The position numbers and the translations under genes are program-made. Source: an uncultured Mycoplasmatota bacterium (GTDB taxonomy: Bacteria > Bacillota_I > Bacilli_A > Izemoplasmatales > Izemoplasmataceae). From it: a DNA stretch of 64,000 bases. The stretch covers positions 1 to 64,000 of the forward strand of contig CAJXLP010000002.1 of NCBI GenBank assembly GCA_913056275.1, written 5' to 3'. Under the pieces are notes generated by a model that ran no database searches, had not been told where the DNA came from, and was given only the letters and a program-made list of their open reading frames with translations. Below, piece by piece: positions 43,363 through 51,182 of the stretch (positions are counted from its first letter, which is position 1; each line of letters opens with the position of its first letter).

Positions 43363-44085
43363 ATGAAAACACTGATCACTTTGTTAAGTATTTTCGGCCT
43401 TTCCTTCTCGCTGATGGCGTGTGGAAGTGCCGACGAACCGATAGATGATCCAATGGAAGGTGTCACCGACCCTTCCGAAAGTCCGGCAGACGATTCGGGC
43501 GATGATACCCTGGACAATAACGATGACTCATCGGATGATGCCATGGACGATTCAAATGATGATGCCGTAGTTGATTCAAATGATGATCCCGTGGATGATT
43601 CAAATGATGATCCCGTGGATGATTCAAATGATGATGCCGTGGATGATTCAAATGATGATGCCGTGGATGATTCAACGGATGATTCGGGCGATGATTCAAC
43701 GGATGATCCCGTGGATGATGAGGCGGATGATTCGAGCGATGACGGGTATGAAGATCCGAGCATCCCGGATGATTCTGACGACTCAGAAACAACCGATGAT
43801 AATGGCTTAGACGGACCTGGTCGGATTAATGCTGATGGAGATATCGAATTGACACTCGATGAGCTCAGTTATTACGACGGGACGGACGGTAAAAAAGCCT
43901 ACGTGGCGGTGGATGGCATCGTTTATGACATGACGAATTCCAGTCGCTGGCGAGGTGGCAGTCACAATGGCTACCAAGCCGGTCAAGACTTGACTAACAT
44001 TATTGATAATGTATCCCCGCATGGACGGAGGAATTTAACCCGCGTTCCACAAGTTGGTGTGCTGGTTGAAAGCGAGGATGAATAA
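43363..44085 (+). CDS. Lipoprotein with Asp/Ser repeat linker and cytochrome b5-like domain
   Basis: A 240-residue lipoprotein: lipobox LMACGS, an acidic low-complexity linker of DDSNDDPV-type repeats (about 25-145), then a cytochrome b5-like haem/steroid-binding domain of about 80 residues: LTLDELSYYDGTDGKKAYVAVDGIVYDMTNSSRW with GGSHNGYQAGQDLT and SPHG. The two His (SHNG and SPHG) sit where small clostridial b5-like proteins place them. The linker would hold the domain away from the membrane through the cell wall. It follows the MacB-type gene after 17 bp with GGAGG. Confidence 0.88.
   Translation: MKTLITLLSIFGLSFSLMACGSADEPIDDPMEGVTDPSESPADDSGDDTLDNNDDSSDDAMDDSNDDAVVDSNDDPVDDSNDDPVDDSNDDAVDDSNDDAVDDSTDDSGDDSTDDPVDDEADDSSDDGYEDPSIPDDSDDSETTDDNGLDGPGRINADGDIELTLDELSYYDGTDGKKAYVAVDGIVYDMTNSSRWRGGSHNGYQAGQDLTNIIDNVSPHGRRNLTRVPQVGVLVESEDE
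43549..43668 (+). repeat. Five tandem 24-bp repeats in the linker
   Basis: Five consecutive 24-bp units beginning GATTCAAATGATGAT, differing at one to three positions, encode eight-residue Asp/Asn/Ser steps. Unit length keeps frame, so the linker can lengthen or shorten by recombination or slippage. Confidence 0.9.
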
Positions 44086-44086
44086 G

Positions 44087-44491
44087 ATGTGGACACTTAA
44101 ACGATATGGTCTCATACTTGGGGTGTTCGTGATGGCCCTGAGTCTTGCAGCCTGTGGAAACCCCACAACTGAACAAGATTTGGAAGATGTAGAAAACTTA
44201 GAGTTTTCAACCCCCGTTGCGCCTTCTGGGGATGCGCCTGGTGTGATAGCGGATGATGGGGCGTTAGAACTCACTCTCGAAGAGCTCAGTTACTACGATG
44301 GCCGTGATGGCCGCCGCGCCTACGTCGCGGTCGACGGCATGATTTACGACATGACAGATTCAAGCTACTGGCGTAACGGTGGACACAATGGCAATCAAGC
44401 TGGGCAAGATCTATCGAATGCAATCGGATCGTCCCCGCATGGCCGGGGCAACTTACTACGTGTGCCGAAAATTGGGCGCATCGTTGAATAG
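44087..44491 (+). CDS. Second cytochrome b5-like lipoprotein
   Basis: About 134 residues from the ATG at 44087 (GCGAGG 9 bp upstream; ATG at 44078 is an alternative). Lipobox LAACGN, a short linker, and a b5-like domain LTLEELSYYDGRDGRRAYVAVDGMIYDMTDSSYW with GGHNGNQAGQDLS and SPHGRGN, closely matching the previous gene without its repeat linker. The pair looks like a tandem duplication followed by linker growth in one copy. The start lies at the stop of the first copy, so they are co-translated. Confidence 0.87.
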   Translation: MWTLKRYGLILGVFVMALSLAACGNPTTEQDLEDVENLEFSTPVAPSGDAPGVIADDGALELTLEELSYYDGRDGRRAYVAVDGMIYDMTDSSYWRNGGHNGNQAGQDLSNAIGSSPHGRGNLLRVPKIGRIVE

Positions 44492-44499
44492 AGGACTCC

Positions 44500-45438
44500 A
44501 TGAGTAAAGTCGTACTGATTGGCACGGGATTTGTCGGCATGAGCTATGCCTATGCACTCGTCAACCAAGGCACCGTGGAACACTTAGTCTTAATTGATGT
44601 CAATCCTGATAAAGCCGAAGGCGAAGCCATGGACCTCAATCATGGGCTCGCTTTTGGGCCGCGTAAAATGACCATTGAGGCCGGCTCTTATAAAGACGTG
44701 GCAGACGCTGACTTAGTAGTCATTACCGCAGGGGTGAATCAAAAACCCGGAGAATCCCGGCTTGATTTACTCACGCGCAACGCATCGATTATGAAATCGA
44801 TTGTCGCGCAGGTGATGGCCGAAGATTTTAAAGGCCTCTTTTTAGTCGCCACCAATCCAGTGGATATCTTAACGCACGTCGTCTACAAAGAATCAGGGCT
44901 TTCCAAAGAGCGCGTCATTGGCTCAGGGACCTCGCTAGACACTGCGCGTTTACGGTATGAAATCTCTAAGCTCATTGCCATTGATACACGCAACGTGCAT
45001 GCGTACATCCTCGGTGAACACGGCGACAGTGAATTTGTCTGTTGGTCGAATGCGAACATAGGCGCGAAACCACTCAGTGATGTCTTAGATACGATGGATG
45101 AAATAGGCTTTGATGATCTAGAGAAAATTGCGACCCGCGTACGGACCGCCGCCAAAGACATTATTGACCGCAAAGGCGCGACGTATTACGGGATTGGCAT
45201 GGCCTTAGTACGAATAACGGCGGCGATTTTCAACAACGAGAATCGCATCCTGCCGCTGTCTGTCCTCAATGAGGGGGAATACGACTGCGATCCGGTGTAT
45301 ATTGGATTGCCCGCCGTCATTAATAAATCAGGCATTCACCACATCGTGAAACTCAACTTATCGCCGTATGAAAAAACGGCGTTAAAAAAATCCAGCGCCT
45401 TATTGAAAACGGCACTGGATGAGATGAATTATTTATAA
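44500..45438 (+). CDS. ldh: L-lactate dehydrogenase
   Basis: A 312-residue NAD-dependent lactate dehydrogenase. GTGFVGMSYAYALVNQG binds NAD; the specificity loop AGVNQKPGESRLDLL has Gln, which marks lactate rather than malate dehydrogenase; GEHGDSEF has the catalytic His. It regenerates NAD+ by reducing pyruvate, so fermentation is likely. It sits 8 bp behind the b5-like lipoprotein gene, an odd neighbour, probably by readthrough from the same promoter. Confidence 0.95.
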   Translation: MSKVVLIGTGFVGMSYAYALVNQGTVEHLVLIDVNPDKAEGEAMDLNHGLAFGPRKMTIEAGSYKDVADADLVVITAGVNQKPGESRLDLLTRNASIMKSIVAQVMAEDFKGLFLVATNPVDILTHVVYKESGLSKERVIGSGTSLDTARLRYEISKLIAIDTRNVHAYILGEHGDSEFVCWSNANIGAKPLSDVLDTMDEIGFDDLEKIATRVRTAAKDIIDRKGATYYGIGMALVRITAAIFNNENRILPLSVLNEGEYDCDPVYIGLPAVINKSGIHHIVKLNLSPYEKTALKKSSALLKTALDEMNYL

Positions 45439-45462
45439 ACACACCGCATGGTGTGTTTTTTT
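45437..45462. terminator. Bidirectional terminator
   Basis: AAACACACC-GCAT-GGTGTGTTT overlapping the ldh stop and adjoining the psuG stop; T-runs on both strands. Confidence 0.87.
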
Positions 45463-46360
45463 ATGGCGTATAGGCAACGGCGATCTCTGCAGCTACCTGC
45501 GCGTTATGTTTCATCAACGCTAAATTGGCGGCCAGTGATTTGCCGTCTGTGATCGTTTTGATGGCGTCGAGTAAAAACGGCGTAATGCGCTTGCCCGTAA
45601 TCTGTTTCGCTGCGGCATCTTTGAGGGCTTGGTCAATCGCGGCGTTAATGAGTGTTTCATCCATCGCATGGGCGTCTGGAATGGGATTGGCGACCAACAG
45701 ACCACCATCGATGCCTGAATCAAATTTAGCATGCATGAGGGCCGCAATATCGGCCGCGGTATCGAGTCGGTAATCGACTTTATACGGACTTGTCCGTGTG
45801 TAAAAAGCTGGGAAAAAATCCGTTTGATAGCCAAGCACTTCCACCCCTTTCGTTTCTAAATACTCCAGGGTTTTCCCAATGTCTAATATGGATTTAACAC
45901 CGGCGGATACAACCGCCACCGGTTGTAACGCGAGTTCTTCTAAGTCTCTAGAAATGTCCAAGGTTGTTTCACCGCCTCGGTGAACGCCTCCTAACCCACC
46001 AGTCGCAAAGACCCGAATGCCAGCCATGCTGGCGGCGAGTAACGTTCCAGCAACCGTCGTGGCCCCCAGTTTTTTACTGGCGAGTAAATAGGCAAAATCC
46101 CGTTTACTGGCTTTTTGCACGTCGTCGCTTTCTGCCAGCGTGGTTAATTCGGCATCGGTGAGGCCGATTTTAATCGCTCCGTTCATCATCGCAATCGTCG
46201 CTGGGGTGGCCCCAGCTTCACGGATGATGGCTTCTACTTCTCTGGCTAACGTGAGATTTTCTGGGTAAGGCAAGCCATGAGAAATGATCGTGGACTCTAA
46301 AGCGACCACGGGTTGGTTATTATTGAGGGCGTCTAGGACGTCGGCTTTGAATTCTAACAT
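45461..46360 (-). CDS. psuG: Pseudouridine-5'-phosphate glycosidase
   Basis: About 299 residues from the ATG at 46360 with AAAGGAAG upstream. Family blocks: VVALESTIISHGLPYPENL, ATIAMMNGAIKIGL with the Schiff-base Lys, and FATGGLGGVHRGGETT. It splits pseudouridine phosphate into uracil and ribose-5-phosphate. Its start lies 41 bp inside the 3' end of psuK, so the two overlap in different frames and are probably coupled. Confidence 0.95.
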   Translation of the reverse strand: MLEFKADVLDALNNNQPVVALESTIISHGLPYPENLTLAREVEAIIREAGATPATIAMMNGAIKIGLTDAELTTLAESDDVQKASKRDFAYLLASKKLGATTVAGTLLAASMAGIRVFATGGLGGVHRGGETTLDISRDLEELALQPVAVVSAGVKSILDIGKTLEYLETKGVEVLGYQTDFFPAFYTRTSPYKVDYRLDTAADIAALMHAKFDSGIDGGLLVANPIPDAHAMDETLINAAIDQALKDAAAKQITGKRITPFLLDAIKTITDGKSLAANLALMKHNAQVAAEIAVAYTP

Positions 46361-47195
46361 CGCGTTGCTTCCTTTCATGCATAAATTGGTCAAGGCTGAG
46401 TGCATCAATCGTGGCGCTCTTTGACCCGGCGGTCAAAGCGGCCAACGTGAAGGCTGATTGCATCTGGCTTTGGCTATCATCTCCGAGTAAAAATCCGGCC
46501 ATAAAGGCGTCCCCAACGCCACTTAAATGGACCGCCTTAAAGGGAGCGACATCTTGGTAGTGGATGATCTCATCGGTCATATGGATGGCACCAGCAGCGC
46601 CTAATGTAAGTACGATTTCTTGGAGATCTAAACGGGCTAAGTGCTCGGTGGCTTTGTCTGTATCATCATTATTCATCCAAGTTTGCGCTTCGATTCGATT
46701 GAGTTTGATGCCATGCACATATGGCAATAATGCATCCACTTTTGAAATTTTGTGTGCACTTGTCGCTTCCACCCAAATCTTTGCGGGAGTCTCTTTTGCG
46801 ACCGTTTTTAAAAGCGCCACCGGAAAATTTAAATCCATGACCAGTGTGTCGGTCTTTTTAAGCGCGTTTAAGGCGGTTAATATGGGTGTGACTTCTAAGG
46901 ATTCTAAGCCATCCATGGCCGCAAAGGCGACCGTCATATCGGTGTCCACCACCGCATAATATGCCGGAGGTTGAGCGACTGAAACAGACGTGACGCGTGT
47001 TAAAGACAGCGCGTCATTAAAGGCGGTTACGAACTGGCTGTCTGAGGTTAACTGGTCTAAGTGATGCGCGATGTTATACCCCACACCCCCTAACGACACA
47101 TGATCGCTGACCGGATTTGAGTCGTGCATTCTTAACGGTGCGTTTAACTGGAAGCTATGATCCGTATTGGTTGCCCCTAACACCCAGATGCTCAT
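46320..47195 (-). CDS. psuK: PfkB-family kinase, probable pseudouridine kinase
   Basis: A 291-residue ribokinase-fold protein with SLGGVGYNIAHHL near the N-terminus and LSGVGDAFMAGFLLG, in which the usual GAGD anion hole reads GVGD and keeps the catalytic Asp. Placement directly ahead of psuG identifies it as the kinase that makes pseudouridine 5'-phosphate. The start overlaps the mscS stop (ATGA). Confidence 0.9.
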   Translation of the reverse strand: MSIWVLGATNTDHSFQLNAPLRMHDSNPVSDHVSLGGVGYNIAHHLDQLTSDSQFVTAFNDALSLTRVTSVSVAQPPAYYAVVDTDMTVAFAAMDGLESLEVTPILTALNALKKTDTLVMDLNFPVALLKTVAKETPAKIWVEATSAHKISKVDALLPYVHGIKLNRIEAQTWMNNDDTDKATEHLARLDLQEIVLTLGAAGAIHMTDEIIHYQDVAPFKAVHLSGVGDAFMAGFLLGDDSQSQMQSAFTLAALTAGSKSATIDALSLDQFMHERKQRDVRIQSRRPRRPQ

Positions 47196-48025
47196 TTTTG
47201 TTTAACGACTAAGTGAGGATATGGCATGGCAATGCCTGCGTCACTAAACGTTGTGACTAAGTCTGCCCGGACGGCGCGGCTTGCGCCCCAATGCTCACCC
47301 GGTTTTGATTTAATCAATAGCCGGCAATTGATGCTTGAACCGGCGAGTTCGGTGACCCCTAAGAAAATCGGTTCATCAATTAAGGCTGGGTGTTTTTCTA
47401 GCATTCTTGGACCGAAATCTTGCATCACGGAAGTCAATTTTTTGAGGTCTGTATCATAGGCGACACCAAAATCAATGGTCGCTGTATTATCGTTGCGCGA
47501 CCAGTTGGTTAAACTGGTAATTTCACCTTGCGGAATAATCCGCTCAGCCCCAAGATAATTGACGATTCGCACTTCTCTCAACGTCATTTTACTGACGACG
47601 CCGGTAAATCCACCGACTTCAATGATTTCTCCCACGTTAAACGCATTGTCTAAAAAGTGGAAGAATCCCGTGACGATATCACGAACTAAATTTTGACTCC
47701 CGAACCCAACCGCGAGTCCTAAGACCCCGGCACTGGCTAAAATGGGAGTAATGTTTAAGCCCACCGTATCAAGCGATAACAAAATGACTAAAAACCAAAT
47801 AACGGCAGTTAAAGTCGTGTTGATCAGCTGCGTCAACGTCTTCGCACGCTCCGACCCTTTTGCATCTTGGACCCAATGAGCTAAGTACCGCTTAATGACC
47901 CACCGGATGACTTGTGCCGCGAGGATAATAATGACGATTTGTAAAAGATTAATCAGGGCAGCTGCAATTGACTCTGAAAGTTCTGGAAACCAGGTTTGGA
48001 GCCATTCCATAAATAAAGTTTGCAT
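47192..48025 (-). CDS. MscS-family mechanosensitive channel
   Basis: About 277 residues from the ATG at 48025, which follows GGAGG. Three N-terminal helices, the third with the pore motif SAGVLGLAVGFGSQNLVRDIVTGFFHFLDNAFNVGE, then the beta domain and the alpha/beta C-terminal domain. It releases solutes on hypo-osmotic shock. It leads the pseudouridine operon, which has no evident functional link. Confidence 0.93.
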   Translation of the reverse strand: MQTLFMEWLQTWFPELSESIAAALINLLQIVIIILAAQVIRWVIKRYLAHWVQDAKGSERAKTLTQLINTTLTAVIWFLVILLSLDTVGLNITPILASAGVLGLAVGFGSQNLVRDIVTGFFHFLDNAFNVGEIIEVGGFTGVVSKMTLREVRIVNYLGAERIIPQGEITSLTNWSRNDNTATIDFGVAYDTDLKKLTSVMQDFGPRMLEKHPALIDEPIFLGVTELAGSSINCRLLIKSKPGEHWGASRAVRADLVTTFSDAGIAMPYPHLVVKQK

Positions 48026-48064
48026 CGTGCACCTCCTCACTCCATTATAAGACGTTTAGGTCAT

Positions 48065-48090
48065 TAAAAAAAGGCTCAAGAATGAGCCTT
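48065..48090 (-). terminator. Terminator of the zinc operon
   Basis: On the minus strand AAGGCTCA / TGAGCCTT with a 4-nt loop and T-run. The zur stop codon lies in the stem. Confidence 0.87.
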
Positions 48091-48498
48091 TTGACACGCC
48101 TCACAGACGCCATAAAAATTGAGCGTGTGGTGCGTCACTAAAAACGCATGGGATTTGCTGAGATCGGCTTCGTAGTCGTGGACCGGACAACTCTCCACGT
48201 GAATGACTTTTTCACATTCTGTGCAAATCAAATGGTGCGCGTGATGCGCGTGCGCTCGCTCATACAGCTTCACCGATGACGTTTCCACATGCACGTCACT
48301 GATCAACCCTTTTTCTATGAATTGATCCAAAATCCGGTAAATCGTCGACAGCGGGACTGGGTGTCCGTTTTTTTCAAACGCTTGGGAAATGTCTTCAGCG
48401 CTTAAAAATTGGTCGTGCTTGGCAAATAACCCTAAAATGATTTGCCGGGGATACGTCTTTTTTAAATCATGCGCTTTGAGGGTTTGATCAACAGTCAT
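48076..48498 (-). CDS. zur: Fur-family regulator, probably Zur
   Basis: A 140-residue Fur-fold protein: winged helix with GHPVPLSTIYRILDQFIEKGLI, metal residues in HAHHAHHLICTECEKVIHV, and two CxxC pairs (CTEC and CEAC) for structural zinc. It is the last gene of the zinc-uptake operon and overlaps znuB by 4 bp, so it is most likely the zinc sensor that represses the operon through the palindrome ahead of znuA. PerR or Fur roles are less likely in this context. Confidence 0.88.
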   Translation of the reverse strand: MTVDQTLKAHDLKKTYPRQIILGLFAKHDQFLSAEDISQAFEKNGHPVPLSTIYRILDQFIEKGLISDVHVETSSVKLYERAHAHHAHHLICTECEKVIHVESCPVHDYEADLSKSHAFLVTHHTLNFYGVCEACQKAHS

Positions 48499-49313
48499 GT
48501 AAGACCTCCTCGTAACTGTTTCACACTATAGGTGAATCCAAAAATCAGGGCGTTTAGTAAGACAATCGTTGAACCGGTCGGTAAATCATAGACAAAAGAC
48601 GTCATAATCCCAGCGAGGACGGTCGCTAGGGCAAAGCTCAAGGCAATGATCAAAGTCTTTAAAAACCCCTGGTGAAATTGCATGGCAATGATGGTCGGAA
48701 AAATAATAAAGCTGGAAATCAGAATCGTCCCAAGAAGTTGAATGCCAATGACAACCGTCATCCCTGTGAAGATCGCCAAGATCAGATTCAAGCGTTTAAC
48801 GCGAATGGTCGATACTTCGGCAAACACCGGGTCATATGTCATCGAAAATAAATCGTAATAATACATGAGGCCAAATCCAGCGACCGATCCAAACAAGAGA
48901 ATCGAGAGCCAAATATCGGTCTGTTGAACGGTTAAGATGGACCCAAATAAGTAAGAATTAAGCTCGGTTTGAAAGCCGCCATCCACACTCGCTAAGAGCG
49001 TGCCAAGTGCCATCGCTACAGTGGCAGCGAGCCCGATTGCTGCATCACCGTGCACACTTGTTTTTTCCGAAAGTTTTAAAATTAAGATGGAGACCACGAC
49101 GACAATCGGCATCGCAATGAAAAGCGGTTGATCGCCTAAAAGTAAGCCAATGGCGACCGCCCCAAACGCGACGTGTGCGAGGCCTTGCCCAATCATCGCA
49201 AAGCGCTTTAAGACAAGGAATGATCCTAAAAATGCACCACTTAAGCCAATTAAAATCCCCGCAATTAAAGCGCGAACCATAAATCCGTAAGAAAAAATAT
49301 CTAGAAGGGTCAT
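48495..49313 (-). CDS. znuB: Zinc ABC transporter permease ZnuB
   Basis: A 272-residue ABC-3 permease with about eight helices; GLSGAFLGSFLVLKRFAMIGQGLAHVAFGAVAIGLLLG is the family signature. Start overlaps the znuC stop (ATGA). Confidence 0.93.
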   Translation of the reverse strand: MTLLDIFSYGFMVRALIAGILIGLSGAFLGSFLVLKRFAMIGQGLAHVAFGAVAIGLLLGDQPLFIAMPIVVVVSILILKLSEKTSVHGDAAIGLAATVAMALGTLLASVDGGFQTELNSYLFGSILTVQQTDIWLSILLFGSVAGFGLMYYYDLFSMTYDPVFAEVSTIRVKRLNLILAIFTGMTVVIGIQLLGTILISSFIIFPTIIAMQFHQGFLKTLIIALSFALATVLAGIMTSFVYDLPTGSTIVLLNALIFGFTYSVKQLRGGLT

Positions 49314-50029
49314 TTATGAACCTCATGAGTATGCGTGGCGTGCGTATGAATGTAAGGACTAATCGCTGCGTTTTCACAGTAATCCGCAAATGTGCCATCA
49401 AAAATAATCGTTTGATCGAGATAAATCACCCGGTCTAAGACGTCACTTGCACTTCCCACATCATGGGTAATGAGCATCATCGTCATACCACCCTCATTCA
49501 AGTCCTTAAGCAAGTCATAAAACGTGCTGCGCATGGAGGAATCTAAGGCACTGGTTGGCTCATCCATAATCAAGATGTCGGGATCACTCATTAAGGTGCG
49601 CGCAAGCAACACGCGTTGTTGTTGGCCACCTGAAAGGGTCCCAATGCGTTGGTGTTTTAAATGCGCAATAGAAAAGTCCGCTAAAAGCGTATCCAGCTTT
49701 TGATGCATGGCAAGTGTCGGACGTTTAAAGCCTTTTTGATAGGCTAAAGCACCCGTCAAGATGACTTCTTTGACGGTGGCTGGAAACGATCGATCTTGGA
49801 CATTTAAATGTTGAGGCAGATACCCTAAGCGAATCCCTTTTTCCCAGGTAATAATCCCTGAATGTGGTTCTTTTAGACCGAGTATGGCTTTGATCAAGGT
49901 AGTTTTTCCTGACCCGTTTTCCCCTAGTACGGCTAAAAATTCTCCATTTTCAACGGAAAAATTCACGTCCTTTAAGGCCGTGAATGATTCGTACTTAACG
50001 GAGAGTTGCGAGACGTCTAATAGACTCAT
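49310..50029 (-). CDS. znuC: Zinc ABC transporter ATPase ZnuC
   Basis: A 239-residue ATPase: Walker A GENGSGKTT, LSGGQQQRVLLARTL, Walker B ILIMDEPTSALD. The C-terminus ends in a His-containing tail (HTHATHTHEVH), a common trait of zinc systems. Confidence 0.94.
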   Translation of the reverse strand: MSLLDVSQLSVKYESFTALKDVNFSVENGEFLAVLGENGSGKTTLIKAILGLKEPHSGIITWEKGIRLGYLPQHLNVQDRSFPATVKEVILTGALAYQKGFKRPTLAMHQKLDTLLADFSIAHLKHQRIGTLSGGQQQRVLLARTLMSDPDILIMDEPTSALDSSMRSTFYDLLKDLNEGGMTMMLITHDVGSASDVLDRVIYLDQTIIFDGTFADYCENAAISPYIHTHATHTHEVHK

Positions 50030-50052
50030 GCAGTTCCCTCTTTCAGTAAAAG

Positions 50053-51114
50053 TTAGTCGTGGTCATGATCGGTATGGTCATCGTGGTCATCATGGTCGGT
50101 ATCCGCATGGTCGTCGTGCTCGTCATGGTCGTGATCGTGGTCATCGTGATCGTGATCATGGTCCATTTCAGGTCCTGTATAGCCAAGTCCAATCATAAAT
50201 TGTTCAAGGTTATGATCCATCATGTCAAATAATGTCATGCCATTGGCTAAATCATCGGCCCCAACTTTTCCCATGCTGTAAAGAACCAGGGTCTCAGCGC
50301 CGGTTTCTTCCGCGATGGTATCAGCCACACTGCTTGCAAGTAAGGCTTCTGAGAATAAGTATTCAGTGTTATATGTGGCCATGGTATTAATCATATCACT
50401 CAAAGCACCCGGTGTGGGCTCAGCATCATCAGAAAATCCTTCGTACGGCACAACCATATCTAAATCATAGGCGTACGTAAAGTATCCAAACGCACTGTGG
50501 CCCCCGTGCATCATGGTCGTGGTCGAAACGGATGCTCTCAATGTTTCAAACATTTCATCGAAATGATTGAGCTCATCGACATAAATATCGGCCTGCGAGG
50601 CAATGTGATCGACGTCGTCTGGGGCCAGGCGTTCGAATTCCCGGCGAATTGCGTTGGTCATCAGAATCAGATTGTTTGGGTCGGTCCAAAAATGGGGATC
50701 GACATCGCCGTGATCATGCCCATCGTCATCCGCATGGTCATGGTCGTGGTCACTCTCAGCTTCCAACAAGACGACAAAATCCGCCATCTCAAGCATGACG
50801 ACCCCAGCATCTACAGCGTCATCATAAATACTTAAGACCCAGGGTTCTAACATTTCACCCGTGTAAATGAAGATGTCGGAATTGAGAATATCAGCGACCG
50901 TCCCGGGTGAAGGTTCATAGTCATGGGGGGACGTTCCAGCCGGTAAGACCAGCGAAACATCGGCGTCTTCTGGCGCGATGCTACGGGCAATATCAAAGTG
51001 CGGAAACAAGGTGGTGGTAACGGTGAGTTGATTGGTATCAGGGTCAGTGGCTTCCCCGCACGCGGCCAATGTCATGACGAGCGTGAGGGTAAGTAAAGCG
51101 ATCCATTTGCGCAT
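50053..51114 (-). CDS. znuA: Zinc-binding lipoprotein ZnuA
   Basis: A 353-residue cluster A-1 binding protein with lipobox LAACGE. Zinc ligands appear in FPHFDIARSI, VDPHFWTDP and GGHSAFGYF. Two His/Asp-rich runs are present: a short one in the usual mobile loop (about 125-140) and a longer one at the C-terminus (about 318-353). These favour zinc over manganese. First gene of znuA-znuC-znuB-zur. Confidence 0.94.
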   Translation of the reverse strand: MRKWIALLTLTLVMTLAACGEATDPDTNQLTVTTTLFPHFDIARSIAPEDADVSLVLPAGTSPHDYEPSPGTVADILNSDIFIYTGEMLEPWVLSIYDDAVDAGVVMLEMADFVVLLEAESDHDHDHADDDGHDHGDVDPHFWTDPNNLILMTNAIRREFERLAPDDVDHIASQADIYVDELNHFDEMFETLRASVSTTTMMHGGHSAFGYFTYAYDLDMVVPYEGFSDDAEPTPGALSDMINTMATYNTEYLFSEALLASSVADTIAEETGAETLVLYSMGKVGADDLANGMTLFDMMDHNLEQFMIGLGYTGPEMDHDHDHDDHDHDHDEHDDHADTDHDDHDDHTDHDHD

Positions 51115-51147
51115 CGTAAAACTCCTTAAATGATAAAGATAGTTTTT

Positions 51148-51175
51148 ATTATACGCATTTGTTTCCTAAATGCAA
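51148..51175 (-). promoter_or_regulatory. znu promoter with Zur-box-like palindrome
   Basis: On the minus strand TTGCAT (51175-51170), 16 bp, TATAAT (51153-51148). Between and overlapping them is GCATTT-7 bp-AAATGC (51155-51173), a symmetry typical of Fur-family operators. Zn-loaded Zur bound here would block RNA polymerase. Confidence 0.75.
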
Positions 51176-51182
51176 GTGATTA

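Noticed and set aside
43549-43668. CRISPR-like array
   Set aside because: Repeats are contiguous, without unique spacers, and in frame within a lipoprotein gene.
43463-43792. Minus-strand His/Pro/Ser-rich frames in the repeat region
   Set aside because: They mirror the 24-bp repeats of the Asp/Ser linker and lack a ribosome site; the plus-strand lipoprotein is well supported.
49884-50198. Plus-strand His/Arg-rich frame opposite znuA
   Set aside because: It is the reverse complement of the His/Asp-rich znuA tail.
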